Shown here: positions 1 to 11,286 of the stretch, one piece after another
How the letters are laid out: every line of letters begins with the position of its first letter
Numbering within the stretch: position 1 is the first letter of the stretch
Assembly: GCA_021904315.1 (NCBI GenBank)
Contig: CM038910.1
Coordinates: 9,610,001-9,674,000 of the forward strand
Reading direction: 5' to 3'
DNA from: Sphagnum magellanicum
Lineage: Eukaryota > Streptophyta > Sphagnopsida > Sphagnales > Sphagnaceae
DNA length: 64,000 nt
Made by a program: the position numbers and the translations under genes
The notes under the pieces: generated by a model
Told to the model about the DNA's origin: nothing
The model's input: only the letters and a program-made list of their open reading frames with translations
The model's database searches: none

Positions 1-164
1 CCCTTCAAGCACAAGCAAAATTTATAACCCCCATCAAATCCTCTTAGCAATAAATATTCATGGTTGCAATTCAAAGATTAATAAGTTGAATGGTGACATA
101 ATGTAATGAAATAATTGTGTTGGTGATTGCTTAATGTGAAGGAGTGTTGGGGGAGGCAAAACCC

Positions 165-310
165 TAGAAGAAAAATGGATATTAATGACTTGTTTAACAC
201 AACTATTTTTTATTTAATCCAATTATTTTTTGTCACATGTAGCTAAAATATAATTGTATCAGACAATTGTAATTACATTTGACAAGTCACTAATAACCAT
301 TTTTCTTCTA
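165..310. mobile_element. Short TIR element (MITE-like), TA-flanked
   Basis: Two inverted arms of 29 bases, at 165-193 and 282-310, match at 27 positions when one is reverse-complemented. Both outer ends are TA followed by GAAGAAAAATGG. The interior is AT-rich and non-coding. An element of about 146 bp, with long terminal inverted repeats and TA at each edge, fits a Tc1/mariner-type (Stowaway-like) MITE. The family assignment is inference, because no second copy was seen in this window. Confidence 0.55.
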
Positions 311-1862
311 GTGAAATTTTTTGTGTGATACAATTTGCTTTGACAATGGAGATTGTGACAAGAAAGTTGATGTTGCTATTTTCTTATTCAACACCTTAAA
401 TTTGGGTGAAATTTTTAATTTAAAAAGAAAAGAAAAGTGTGCAAGTTGCATGGTCAAATCCCAAGTCACATATTGGTGATTTTTAACCATAGAAAAAATT
501 GCATAACATTCAAATTACCTTCTAATTGTTCACCCCCAAAAAAATTTCTTTGTATTACATGAAAATTAGTTGTTGATTATAAAAATCACAAGAAAAAACA
601 AAGTTCCAAATGTGCAAACCTTTGATCCAAGATTGAAAAATAAAAATAAAAATAATGATGTAACAATTGCAACAACAAAACAAGAATAAACAAACTTACA
701 AAATGCATGATTTTAACGTCAAATCTAAGCTTACATATCAACAATCAATAACAATGACATTGGGGAAAATGTGTATATATATATGAATGTGTTTTTTACC
801 TATTTTTGGGGAACATGTTCAATCAAACTTCCTCACACAATACAATAGGTATTCTCTTGACAATTATTAAATATTTTTGAAAAGTTATTGATAATTAATG
901 TGAGGAAAGCTCAAGAGTGAAAACATTCTCAAAATAAGGGGCTAGGTGGTAGTTGAATCAAGCCTTACATTTTGGGAATGTTCCTCACATATGAGCATGA
1001 AAACCCATCATAAAACACAAGGTGAACATTTATACAAACCTAAGGATCACAAGGTGTAGGATTGGGAGGATTACACCTACTCCTTAAAAAGTAAGGGTAG
1101 GAAGGGTTTTACACCTACTTGGATGGGATCTTATGGCTACAAGTGCTTTTCAAATACATTTAAAAGTGTTAAGTAAAGTCCAAAAACGAGAAACCTTCAC
1201 AAAATAAGGATTAAACCCTAGGATGAAGGTTTAATCAAATCCAACTCCCCCCTTTTGAGAACATCCTTCACCATTGGACTTTTACATGTTGTAAAGCACA
1301 AGACAAAAGTTATTATGAACTTAAAACATAAGCATATCAAGGTGTAAGAGGCTTAGTAAGAAGGCAAGGGTTCTTACATTGACTCCTTGAAAAGGAGTCA
1401 ATATATAACCTTGCTTTATCTTACACCTATAAAGAGTCAATGTATACCTTATAGGTCCTTACACCTATAAGTAAGCATAAAATTTTCCTCCCACTATTAT
1501 TAAAGAGTATGCATAATATCTCTCCTCTTTTCTAAGAAGGATATAGGATAAGGCTCCAAACATTCTTAAGAATTTTTTCCAAGTGCTTAAAGACCTTGCT
1601 CAAAATGTTTTCGATTAAATTGTGAAAATATGCATGATTTGAAATTCCAATTTCACACTTAAATTGTGATAAATTGTGAGAGTGCCCATGTGTAGCAATG
1701 ATCTTCTTTTGACAAATAAAAATAAAAATAAAAATAAAAACCAAAAAATTAGGAAAATTTTGAATACATATGTTTTTAAAGTTTAATTTTGATTAATTTT
1801 GCTAATGTTTTGCAAAAGAAATTACCAAATTTTTTATATCAATGTTTTAAAAGAATAAAATG
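311..1862. other. AT-rich intergenic DNA, no gene seen
   Basis: No supported coding region occurs here. The stretch at about 1020-1560 is rich in words such as TTACACCTA, CCTTATAGG and TAAGTAGG. A similar vocabulary recurs near 51.5-51.8 kb, so it may be a decayed copy of a repeat present at both places. A short AAAAT microsatellite lies at about 1717-1742. Confidence 0.5.
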
Positions 1863-2305
1863 AAAACCCTAGTGTGCATTGTGTACCTATGGAGGATTCC
1901 AAATTTCAATTACACAACTTTTTAATTCTTTTTACCCCCAACTCCCCTTGTTATTATTTATTTGAGTTTTGCGCCACTACTACACACTAGCAAAATGAAA
2001 TTTCTTTTTTATAAAAATTAGGTTCCATTGAAATGAAAATATTGAGTAACATTCCATGCAATTAAAATAAAATTTAATAACAAAATATTTATTATGTTTA
2101 TATTTTAAAACATTAAAATAAATTTTTATTTAAATTAAAATAATTTTAATTAATTAATTTTAAAACATCAATAATTAAATATATAATAATTTTAATTTGA
2201 AAAAAACCTGATGTGCATTGTGCACTATGTAGGTAGGCCAAGGACTCCAAATTCCAGTTACACAACTTTTTAACTCTTTTTACCCCTAACCCCCCTTGTT
2301 AATCC
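1863..2305. repeat. Direct repeat of about 95 bp upstream of the SHMT gene
   Basis: The blocks 1863-1955 and 2203-2305 are clearly related. Both contain GTGCATTGTG, a TTACACAACTTTTTAA word, a CTTTTTACCCC word and a CCCCTTGTTA word in the same order. They are separated by about 245 bp of almost pure A/T. The second copy abuts the presumed SHMT 5' leader, so it may have carried promoter sequence, but no regulatory role can be shown from sequence. Confidence 0.65.
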
Positions 2306-2558
2306 TTAATTACCATGGTGGTAAATAATGTGCACAAAGATTTAGGGTTTAAAGAGACTTGCTTGGGCGCCTTTGTCTTTCGTTCCTCTTCCGTTGTTGT
2401 GTCCGGAGTGCAGAGGACTTCCGTTGTTGTGTCCGGAGCGCAGAGGAAGCAAAAGCGAAGAAGAAGAAGAAGAAGAAGAAGAAGAAGCAAAGAAGAAGCA
2501 GTCTGTCAATCTGTTTGAAGGTTTTTTTTTTTTGGTTGTGAATTAGGCGGTTTGAGAA
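2306..2558 (+). promoter_or_regulatory. Presumed 5' leader / proximal promoter of the SHMT gene
   Basis: GC content rises sharply near 2340. A CTTCCGTTGTTGTGTCCGGAG block is present twice in tandem (about 2387-2447), followed by a purine-rich GAA microsatellite (about 2456-2489). GAA/CT tracts are common in plant 5' leaders. Upstream ATGs exist in this stretch, and the open frame beginning at 2315 ends at 2518 before the SHMT start. The transcription start cannot be placed. Confidence 0.45.
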
Positions 2559-5500
2559 ATGGAGATGGCTGCTCTAATGAGTAATTCGTCTCCAATAGTA
2601 GTTCGTGCTTCTTGTTACAATGCTGCTGCGAATGAAGGTCGTCTTAGACTACTTGGTAGAGATTGTGAAGCGCAGATTCCAGCAGGAAGCGTGTTATCCG
2701 GGAATCATGAGGCGATGAATGCGTCAGTTGGACTCAGGATCGCAAAGCGAGCTTGTGGAAGATTCATCGGCTCTAGGAATTATTCTTTTTTGGAGTATGG
2801 AGCAGCTTATCGGAGCGGTAGTTTGTCTCGGAGATTCAAGCAGGCTGCTGCTGTTGCCACAATTGTCTGCCGCAGTGTTCCCGCGCAAGTTTCAGTGCCT
2901 GATGGTATGTTCGTGTTTTTTTTTTTTTTCTTGTCCATTTTGTTGCTTCTGCTGCTTCTTACATGGGGCTTGTCCATCAATTACAAAGCTCTCTGAGCAA
3001 TGTTTCGAGAAGAACTCGCCTTTCTTGATGGGATTGTTTCTTTTCTTTTGATTCCAGGAGCGGCACTGCAATTTTCCGATCCTTCTCTGAGGGAGACGGA
3101 CCCTGATGTGCATGCCATAATTGAGTGTGAGAAGCGCAGGCAGTTCAGGGGTTTGGAGCTCATTGCCTCAGAGAATTTCACCTCCCGGGCTGTGATGGAG
3201 GCAGTTGGTTCCTGCCTCACTAACAAGTACTCCGAGGGTTTGCCTGGCAAAAGGTGATGTTTTCATTCATGCCAGAATTGCGTCTCAACTGGTGGAACTT
3301 TCTTCAGCCCTATTCTCAGGGTTTAGGGTTTAGGGCTCAGGATGTACTCATTTATACTGACATATGTTTTGAATTTCTGGCAATTCTTTAGCTTAAAAAG
3401 CTGCTGTTTTTGGTCATGGCAGATTGCCTCTCAACTGGAACTTTCTTCAGCCCTATTCTCGGGTGTTTAGTGTTTAGGGTTTAGAGTTCAGATGTACTCA
3501 TTTATTCCTGCATTATATGTTTTGCATTTCTTGCAAGTGTTTAGCTTAAAAAAGCTGCCAGTGGGTTGATTCAGCTTCTCTTGTTTGTTTGCAGGTATTA
3601 TGGTGGCAATGAATATATTGATCAAAGTGAAAGACTTTGCCAAAAACGAGCTTTGGAAGCTTTCCATCTTGATCCAAGCAAGTGGGGTGTCAATGTCCAG
3701 CCACTCTCTGGCTCACCTGCCAACTTTGCAGTTTACACTGCCCTTCTTCAACCTCATGACCGAATTATGGTATGTAGCTCTCCCTGTCTTTTCCCTCTCT
3801 CTGTGAGCAGAGCATTATGCTTGTGCTCTTCAGCCGTTAAAATTTCCAGTTAGACACCATCAACTCATCCTCTCATTTTGTGCATTCAACAAACAGATGG
3901 TCAACCAGTGACAGTATTTGATATCAGCCTGAAGACCCAATCCCAACATGCTTTGAATGGACTTTTTCTCTGTTGTCATCTTCAAAGCCTTGTAATATGC
4001 CTACATTGGCTGTAGCCAAGGCCTCAAGTTTGCCTTACTGCTGTTTTGTACTTAAATGTTCACTACAAGAATAGGATGGCTATATGGCCAGGGAAATAAG
4101 CTCTTTGAGAATATGAGATACAAAATAGAACGAATGAAGGAAGGATTCTCTGGAAGATGGTGTTCATGCCATGTGCCAGTTGTGACCGCTATTTCTTCCC
4201 ATCTGATCAATTTCACCGGTTTTGCCCTTACAGGGCCTTGACTTGCCACATGGAGGTCATCTCTCACATGGGTTTATGACTCCCAAAAGACGTGTATCAG
4301 CAACATCTATCTACTTTGAATCCATGCCTTACCGTCTTGACGAGACAACAGGTTTGTGGTTGTCAACTTGTCCATGAGAGATGCCTTGGAGTAAGACAAG
4401 GTCAAAGGTCCATGCTTTTGCAGTTTGACAAAGATTCTGTAAGCAGGTTGGTCAGGGTCTTAAATTCTGAAAAAATTATATATTTCTGTTATATTGTGAT
4501 GGGGTGGTAACAGGACTGGTGGATTATGACATGTTAGAAAAGACTGCACTGTTGTTCAGGCCAAAACTGCTCATCACTGGAGCAAGTGCATATCCTCGGG
4601 ACTTTGACTACCCTCGCATGCGCAAGGTAAATATATCTAGCTTCCAGTCCTGCTTCAATTTTCTTTCTTAATGTGGGCTGTTCAAGATCCAATCATAACA
4701 CAACGTCAGAAATTCTTGTGATTTTTTTGGAATTATTATTTTAGACTGACAGGCTCTGAGGTTACAGATTGCAGATAGTGTGGGGGCATTCCTTATGATG
4801 GATATGGCACACATCAGTGGGCTTGTGGCTGCAGGAGTACTCAGCAACCCCTTTGAGTACTGTGATGTTGTCACAACAACCACACACAAGGTATGATGTC
4901 CAGTTGCTGAGAATTCATCTGGTTCTAATTTTCTAGTTCCATGCATGAGTAGTTGGTACTCTGACAGTCCTTGACAGGTGAATGCCATCATGGGGTTTGA
5001 GAAAGTTGGTCACACTGGTGACTTATCCCTAATGGTGGTCTTGTGACAGTCTTTGAGAGGTCCGCGTGGTGGCATGATCTTCTTCAAGAAGGAAAATGTG
5101 CTTGGCATTGACCTAGAAACAGCTATTAACAATGCTGTCTTTCCAGGCCTTCAGGTGTTGTAACTCTGCATAACACACCAGTATCATGCAATCTGTGATC
5201 TTAGAACCTTTCTCATACCTAGGTGAATCTTTCTTGAGCTGGGGTTTTTCTTTTCATCATCTTGCGATCTGGTTGTGTGTTCAGGGAGGACCACATAACC
5301 ACACCATCGGGGGGCTTGCAGTGTGTCTGAAACAAGCAGCTGCTCCAGGATTTAAGGTTTATCAACAACAGGTAATTCTGCTCTAACATGTTTTTCACAT
5401 GGATTTCAGATTGTAGAAACATGCAATCCCATGGTTTTAACATACAGTTTACAGTTCACTGTTGAGGCTGGCAACAATGATTGGCTCATGATGATGCAGG

Positions 5501-6220
5501 TAATAGCAAACTGTCGAGCACTGGCGGCAAGGCTGCTGGAGCTTGGATACACCTTAGTTTCAGGGGGAACTGACAATCACCTAGTTCTTGTTGATCTACG
5601 TCCTCTAGTAAGTCCCAAAACCTCTTTCTGTTGATTAAGACCTGGCTTCTTAAGGAGCTGTCACCCTTCAATGGGGGACACAGGTGTTTCCTTGCACTTG
5701 CTTTTGACAAATCTCACAATGTTCTTTCACAGGGAGCAGATGGTGCCCGAGCAGAGAAGGTTCTGGACTTAGCATCTATCACTCTGAACAAGAACTCAGT
5801 GCCAGGTAATTTGCACCCATGATATTGAACCTTGGTTCTTCACTTTTGGATCATGAAAATTGTCTTGTTCATAACAGTGAAGAGTGTCACATTTTGGGTT
5901 TCTTTTGACTGTTTTGAGCAGGAGACAAGAGTGCAGTTCTGCCAGGAGGGATTCGCATTGGATCGCCAGCTCTGACCACACGTGGGTTTCAAGAGCAGGA
6001 TTTCATCAAAGTAGCAGACTTCATTCACGAAGGCATCCAGATTGGCCTCAAGGCAAAGGGCTCATGTGTGGGAACCAAGTTGAAGGATTTTATCGAGTAT
6101 GTAGAGTCCAAGGAGTGTGAACAAGCAGCTGACATAGCAGATCTACGGAGGAGAGTTGAGTCCTTTGCAAGTCAATTCCCAATCCCTGGTGTTGAAACAG
6201 CTAACCTTCTCCAGCACTAG
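2559..6220 (+). CDS. SHMT: Serine hydroxymethyltransferase, chloroplast-type (11 exons)
   Basis: This PLP enzyme interconverts serine and glycine with transfer of a one-carbon unit to tetrahydrofolate. Exons: 2559-2904, 3058-3253, 3595-3769, 4234-4351, 4514-4626, 4768-4890, 5050-5154, 5285-5371, 5500-5607, 5733-5805, 5922-6220. All introns are GT-AG. The joined frame is open for 580 residues. Family blocks appear in order: [77 protein letters not shown] (PLP lysine, about residue 357), then SLRGPRGG in the next exon, [12 protein letters not shown], and [11 protein letters not shown]. The first ~110 residues are Ser/Ala/Arg-rich with few acidic residues and precede the conserved core, as expected of a transit peptide. 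The core resembles Arabidopsis SHM3 (plastid) most, from memory of the family. Plastid targeting is inferred, and a mitochondrial location is the alternative. No inactivating change was seen. Confidence 0.95.
3267..3559 (+). repeat. Head-to-tail duplication inside SHMT intron 2
   Basis: Unit 1 (about 3267-3406) and unit 2 (about 3414-3559) share TCTCAACTGG, an AACTTTCTTCAGCCCTATTC word, GATGTACTCATTTAT and TTTAGCTTAAAAA in the same order. Each carries TTTAGGG-like plant telomere words (about 3318-3333 and 3468-3484). The duplication is confined to the intron and does not affect splice sites. Confidence 0.8.
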
Positions 6221-6985
6221 CTGGATAACATTGTGCTCTGTAATGCCAGCTTGTCATCTTCCTGAATAGTCTCCTGGAGTGATCATCCAGAAACCAGTGT
6301 GCCCAAATGGATGAACACTTCAGCCATGGGTACACAATACCAAGCCACCGTTTTTGAAGTTGAACTCAAGCAATCGTAGAGTACTTGGATCTCTACTCAA
6401 AGAACATGCATTTTGCAAGATTTTGTGGTGTAGACAAAAAAGAAACAAAGAATCATTTCATTTATAGAAGAAATTCCATTAGTGAAAAATTTGTCAGTAG
6501 ATTGATTTGTCATTTTTATTAGTGACCTTTTTTCTTCCCATGATCAAAAGCACATGCTATATCTGTGGACAGGTACTTGTAAAGGCCACAATTCACTAAC
6601 GAATGAGAGGTGGCAATGAGTTCTATATATTATGGGAAGAAAAGAGGATCTATACAACTTTGCATCATTGATTTGTCATGATCTAACGTCCTCTTCTTGA
6701 AGCCTTATTATGGGTGTGATCTTTTATCCTTATTATGGGAGATACCATCATACCCATGTTAATCCTTCCCTTGAGATATTACTTGGAAGTTTTGTAATAA
6801 GATCCTCCTTGGATTTGCATTGTGTGAAAATATTGTTACATTGGAGAGACATTGTGATCTAGGAAATAGCTGGTGTTTCTAGTTCAAATGATGTCGTCCA
6901 AAAATTAGCATATGCCTTGGAGAAGTACTAGAAGTTTATAAAGCAAAAGGGCTAATTAGGGAAACATGCCATATCTTTTATGGCA
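6221..6985. other. SHMT 3' flank
   Basis: This holds the presumed 3' untranslated region, of uncertain length, followed by AT-rich DNA. No clear poly(A) signal could be fixed. Near the right end, the words around 6893-6940 may already belong to the decayed DDE element that follows. Confidence 0.4.
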
Positions 6986-8410
6986 ACTGAAAACTTATAC
7001 ATGTAACACAAATAATCATCATATCACATTTGGAATTCAAATGAAATAGGAATTCAAGCATGGTGAGAATTTGGTGTTAAGGTTTTGGCTAAGTGACATG
7101 CATGTCATGTTTACAACACCATTCCCAACTTTTGGGAGTGGTTAACTATGAATTGTGTTATTAATGTATTAAGGATAATTTTGCTTTCTTTTTAGATTTT
7201 TAAAGGTTCAAGGATGTGGGAAGATTACATAAAATTATGTAGATCAAAAACATGCATGGCAATGCAAAAAAACGTTGGATGACAGCCTATTTCTTTAACC
7301 AATGGTTGATTTTTTTTGTAGATTTGTTCTTTTGGGGGGTGGGGGGGGTCTCAAAAAAATTGACATCTTTTGATTCTCAATGGGCATGGGTCACATGTTA
7401 CAATAGAGGCCTTCAAATAAATAACAAAATTAGGGTTGGACATGGTCATCTTACCTACACATAGTTCACAAATGCTCCAACCATTGGATGTCACTTGCTT
7501 CAAACCATTCAAGAATGGGTTTAAAAAAATGAAAAACAATGTTGAGGCAAAAAATAAATATCTTGAACTAAACAAAATCACATTAATAGAATGGGTGGAC
7601 AAGTGGGTGGCTAAGGCTTTACAACAATCCTTTAAAAAAAAAAAACATTAAATCAAAATTCATGGTTTTAAAATCAAAATTTGTGGTTTGTAGAATCTAG
7701 CCATTGAATCTTATAGCCATAATAAAAAAGTTTGGTCCAAATAAAGTGTTCGCTGTAACATAAGAGGAAGATCATGAAAATTCATACTAATCAGATGCAA
7801 TAGACAAATCTAACAATAGTGGGGATGAAGCTGAAATTGCAACAAAGTTGTTGAACACTGCTGGGATTTTCTAACCAATGTTTGCCATTACTCCTACCAC
7901 ATATGAATGCCCCTTTTCACCCACAACTCATAATTATGTGTAAATACCATTCAATCCTACCACCCCAACAAACAACTATGAAGAGGATCAATTGGTGGTG
8001 AATTTGGAAAATCCTACTTTTGAATTAAATGATTTAACTAGTCCAAATGAGATTCAAGAAGTTGTAAGATTGATTAACCTATTACGTCTACCACAATTAC
8101 CAACAAGGAAAAGACAAGGCAAAGAACCACTTGTGGATTATTCCAATTCACATGTGATCACATGAGACCAATATTTAATAATGTTGAAATATAAAGTAAT
8201 GGACAAAGAAGTTGATGAGAAAATCAAGGAGTTGAAAGCAAAGGAAAAGGAGGAGAATAGATTAAAAAAAAGGTTGAAAGTACATTCATCCAATTTAAGT
8301 GAACTCAAAGGAGAATTGAGAAGGACAATAGAGTTAAATTCAATGATGCATGGTTTATTATTGTTGTTAGGGTTAATAATGAAAGATTCCATAAAAACAT
8401 CAAAGTAAGG
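6986..8410 (+). pseudogene. Decayed pogo-like DDE transposase
   Basis: Joining frames by eye gives the order expected for plant pogo/Tigger-type (DDE_1) transposases. Near 7140-7165 there is a WLTMNCVIN block. FKGSRMWEDYIKLCRS and CMAMQK follow at about 7199-7270, then AYFFNQWL (about 7284-7307). HGSHVTIEAF lies near 7385-7416, and LPTHSSQMLQPLDVTCFKPF is at 7451-7510. A WVDKWVAKAL block lies near 7590. A basic, lysine/glutamate-rich tail with the PLVDYSNSHV word occupies about 8127-8405. Stops and frame changes interrupt the reading throughout; only 7436-7651 and 8181-8408 remain open for more than 70 codons. It is a dead element, and its ends and terminal repeats were not found. Confidence 0.75.
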
Positions 8411-9485
8411 TTTCGACCCATCCTCTAGGGTACGTAAGGTTTGGTTTAAGTTTCTTGCCTACATAACAAAAAAAATGTTAAACAACAAAGAAGGGTAAAA
8501 ATGAAACTTGATAGGCATGTCTCAACCAAGTTGTAACCTTCCACTCAACAACAATAAATGAAAGAGGCAAGGGTTTGTAGTGGGTTTTGATTGCATTGGT
8601 CAAAGAGGAAAAAAAAGAATGGGGAGGTATGCGGGGTTTTGATGGGTTCTATTAGCTGTAGTGACTTAGAGGGGAAAGGGAAATTGATAAAATTTAAAAG
8701 AGAGGGAAAAAAAGGATAGTGAGAGAGGCAATGTTTAATGAAGGAGAGAGAAAACATAAAAAGATTGAAAGATAATAGAGAGGGACATATAGAGAAATTG
8801 TCAATACATAGATGTTTTGCACTAGAAATTTTTGGTACATAAAGTTTTTTTGAGAATCTTAATTACACAAATCATTTAGATTATATTTTTTAATACTAAT
8901 TTATTTTCAAAAATTTGAAGTGCACAATTTTATAATCCAACTCTAAATTACATTAATTTTGGGTCATCAAATTTCTTATCAAATGTCTTAAATGAGCCTT
9001 GAAGCAAGTTCCTCGTGGAAGCTAGATCAAGAAGCAAGCATTAATCTGCCAATTTGCTATTGATCTAGGTTGTTGCTTTTGTGCAAGAACATGAAATAAA
9101 CACCAACAAAAATTGGAACAATCTTTTAACTTTCCTAACTTACAGTAAAACTTTCCACTTATAATCCCAATAATGCATCTTTTCATAACCTTATAAGACC
9201 CTAGTTTTAAACACCACCATACATTTTAGAACAAGGAAGCCACATAAGAGAAGGGGGATGTACATGCAAGTTTTGATCATATTCTTGAAAGAAAGTGTCG
9301 AATATACCTTAAAAGCTTTCTTGATAACAATTGTGAACATTTTAACATCCTTCAAATCCATTGTTTCACATCGATGAAAGACAATTCCTAGTTCTTTTAG
9401 CACAATTTAGTCAACAAAAAAACTATATTCCGCAAGAATGTCAAATCCATTTTTTTCTTCAAACAAACACAAATGCAAATAGAAT
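8411..9485. other. AT-rich intergenic DNA, no gene seen
   Basis: No coding region is supported. The first part may be the trailing flank of the DDE element. Purine-rich stretches (8560-8790) occur without an open frame that looks real. Confidence 0.4.
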
Positions 9486-10140
9486 GGGGGTAAGCAAAAA
9501 TAACAAGCAACATCTTGTGATCTTCTTGAACAATAGTGATGGTGAGAGGGAACAACAAAGCTCTTGTTCTTCCTAAACAGTAGTAATGGTAACAATGAGC
9601 AATTGGTCTTCATCTTGAGTGATAGTGACGGTGATGGGGTACAACTTGTATTCTTCCTAAACGATGGCAATGGCAACATGGAGCAATAGTTTGTGTTTTT
9701 CTTGAACAACAATGATGGCAACATGGAACAACAACTCATGTTTTTCCTTAGTCATGATGATGGTAATAATGAGTAGCTTGTGCTTTTCCTTAAGTAGAAT
9801 GATAATGACAACGATTAAGCCTCATGTTTTTCTTGAATGACGCAATAACAATGACATTGGGCTTCTATAAACATACACAACACAAAGAAAAAGGGAGACT
9901 AAAAGAGAGAAACTAAAAGTCTTCCTTGGTGACAAGTATGGAATGATATGGAAATGATGGCATTAGGCTTCTATAGATAGACACACACACAAGGATATTG
10001 AGAAAGAATAAGCTAATCCTCTTCACACAATGGCGTTGGGTGTGATGGCATCAAGTTTTTATAGACATACACAAACACAACATATAGAAAGGAGATTGAA
10101 GGATAGAAGGAGACTCTAAGAAAGAGGGAGACAATTGGTC
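9486..10140. repeat. Two degenerate minisatellites side by side
   Basis: From about 9490 to 9850 a unit of roughly 55-63 bp recurs about six times. It carries a CTTGTTCTTCCT/TTTTTCTTGAACAA half and an ATGGCAACATGGAACAA half. Read on the minus strand it gives an 18-20-residue periodicity in an otherwise meaningless open frame. From about 9850 to 10130 a second unit of about 95 bp, containing GGCTTCTATAGA and ACATACACAA words, recurs three times. No gene is involved. Confidence 0.6.
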
Positions 10141-11286
10141 TATGAAGCAAATTGTGGCAACCATTATCGCCATGTTATTCTTTTCCAGATCTAGGGAAAG
10201 ATGAAGAGATTGCCCCATGTGGCATTCAAGGGGTTGTTGATCTTAGGGTAGTACATTAGTGTTCTAAAAATTTCTATTTCAAAACCATTAAACAATCTTG
10301 TGACTATGTGGTTGTTGCTACAAATATTTAGACTTATTATTATTATTTATAAATATGAACGGCAATCAAAGTAGTTTAAACTTAATTATATTATTATTCT
10401 CTTGTTTATGTGAGGAAAGGTGTCTTCATAAGATCTGAAGTATTTGTAAACTTCTAGACATTCTTCAATTAGTTATCAATTCTTGAGGAACTATCTTAAG
10501 GACTTGCTAAATGGTAAGTAAGCTCCCTTCTGAAGGGTAGGTCTTCTGAATTAAGTCTTCAAACGGGAGCCTTATCACCTAACCCTTTAAATTACTAAGT
10601 CCTACATAATCTGTGCAGATTGCAATATATGAGATACTTCTCTGGAACAATTGACCTACATGCAAGCTCTTCCGTGAGTAGAGATTGCTCTTTGAAAGAT
10701 TTACATCCCCAAATGGCACACTGCAAAACAGTCGCATTGAATCACAGTACATACAGGTCAAAATGATGTCAACATGGTTAACCGTCTGTACAAATAAAAC
10801 AATGATAAAAGTGCATCTGCACTTTCCAGCTAGTTCACCAAGAGAGACCTGAAGTCTAAGAAAATATATCCACAGATGCTCAGAACATCTGGCATTGTGC
10901 TCTTTTGTCTGCCTTTCCCAATCTCTGTGCAGACAGCAGTTTGAAAAACCTTCAGCACCTTCAACCTAAGCCGCAAAATACAACACCAGCCTTCGACATG
11001 CCCAGACTGCTGCAAAGGGGAACATTTCCTGAATGAAACAAAATGATCTACAAGTTGACTCGGTGTCCCTACCCGATAGCTCCAGCAATGATCAATAAGA
11101 GCTTATCAAAGACACAACTAGCACGTTGGGTCTATTATACACCCCTGAGGGAGGGAAAACTTCTTCTCAGACTTGTCTAGCCAGGCATTCTTAGTATAAG
11201 CAACCATAAAATGTCATAAGCAGCGCTAGTCTTTCATGGCAAATTTGCAAGTAGGTGAAATAGGACCCCAACAAACAGAGCCTTTA
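10141..11286. other. Intergenic DNA and 3' flank of the minus-strand ARID-HMG gene
   Basis: The part from about 10580 to 11286 has a more balanced base composition than the AT-rich DNA to its left. It probably contains the 3' untranslated region of the gene ending at 11287, possibly with an intron. No coding region is supported. Confidence 0.45.

Noticed and set aside
1020-1560. Possible shared retroelement with 51500-51830
   Set aside because: The word content is similar (TTACACCTA, CATGAACTTA, ATCACAAGG) but I could not establish a collinear alignment, so it is not called as a repeat pair.
4892-5049. Possible longer SHMT exon 6 reading through to 5049
   Set aside because: The conserved [11 protein letters not shown] junction requires splicing 4890/5050. 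Reading through breaks the family alignment.
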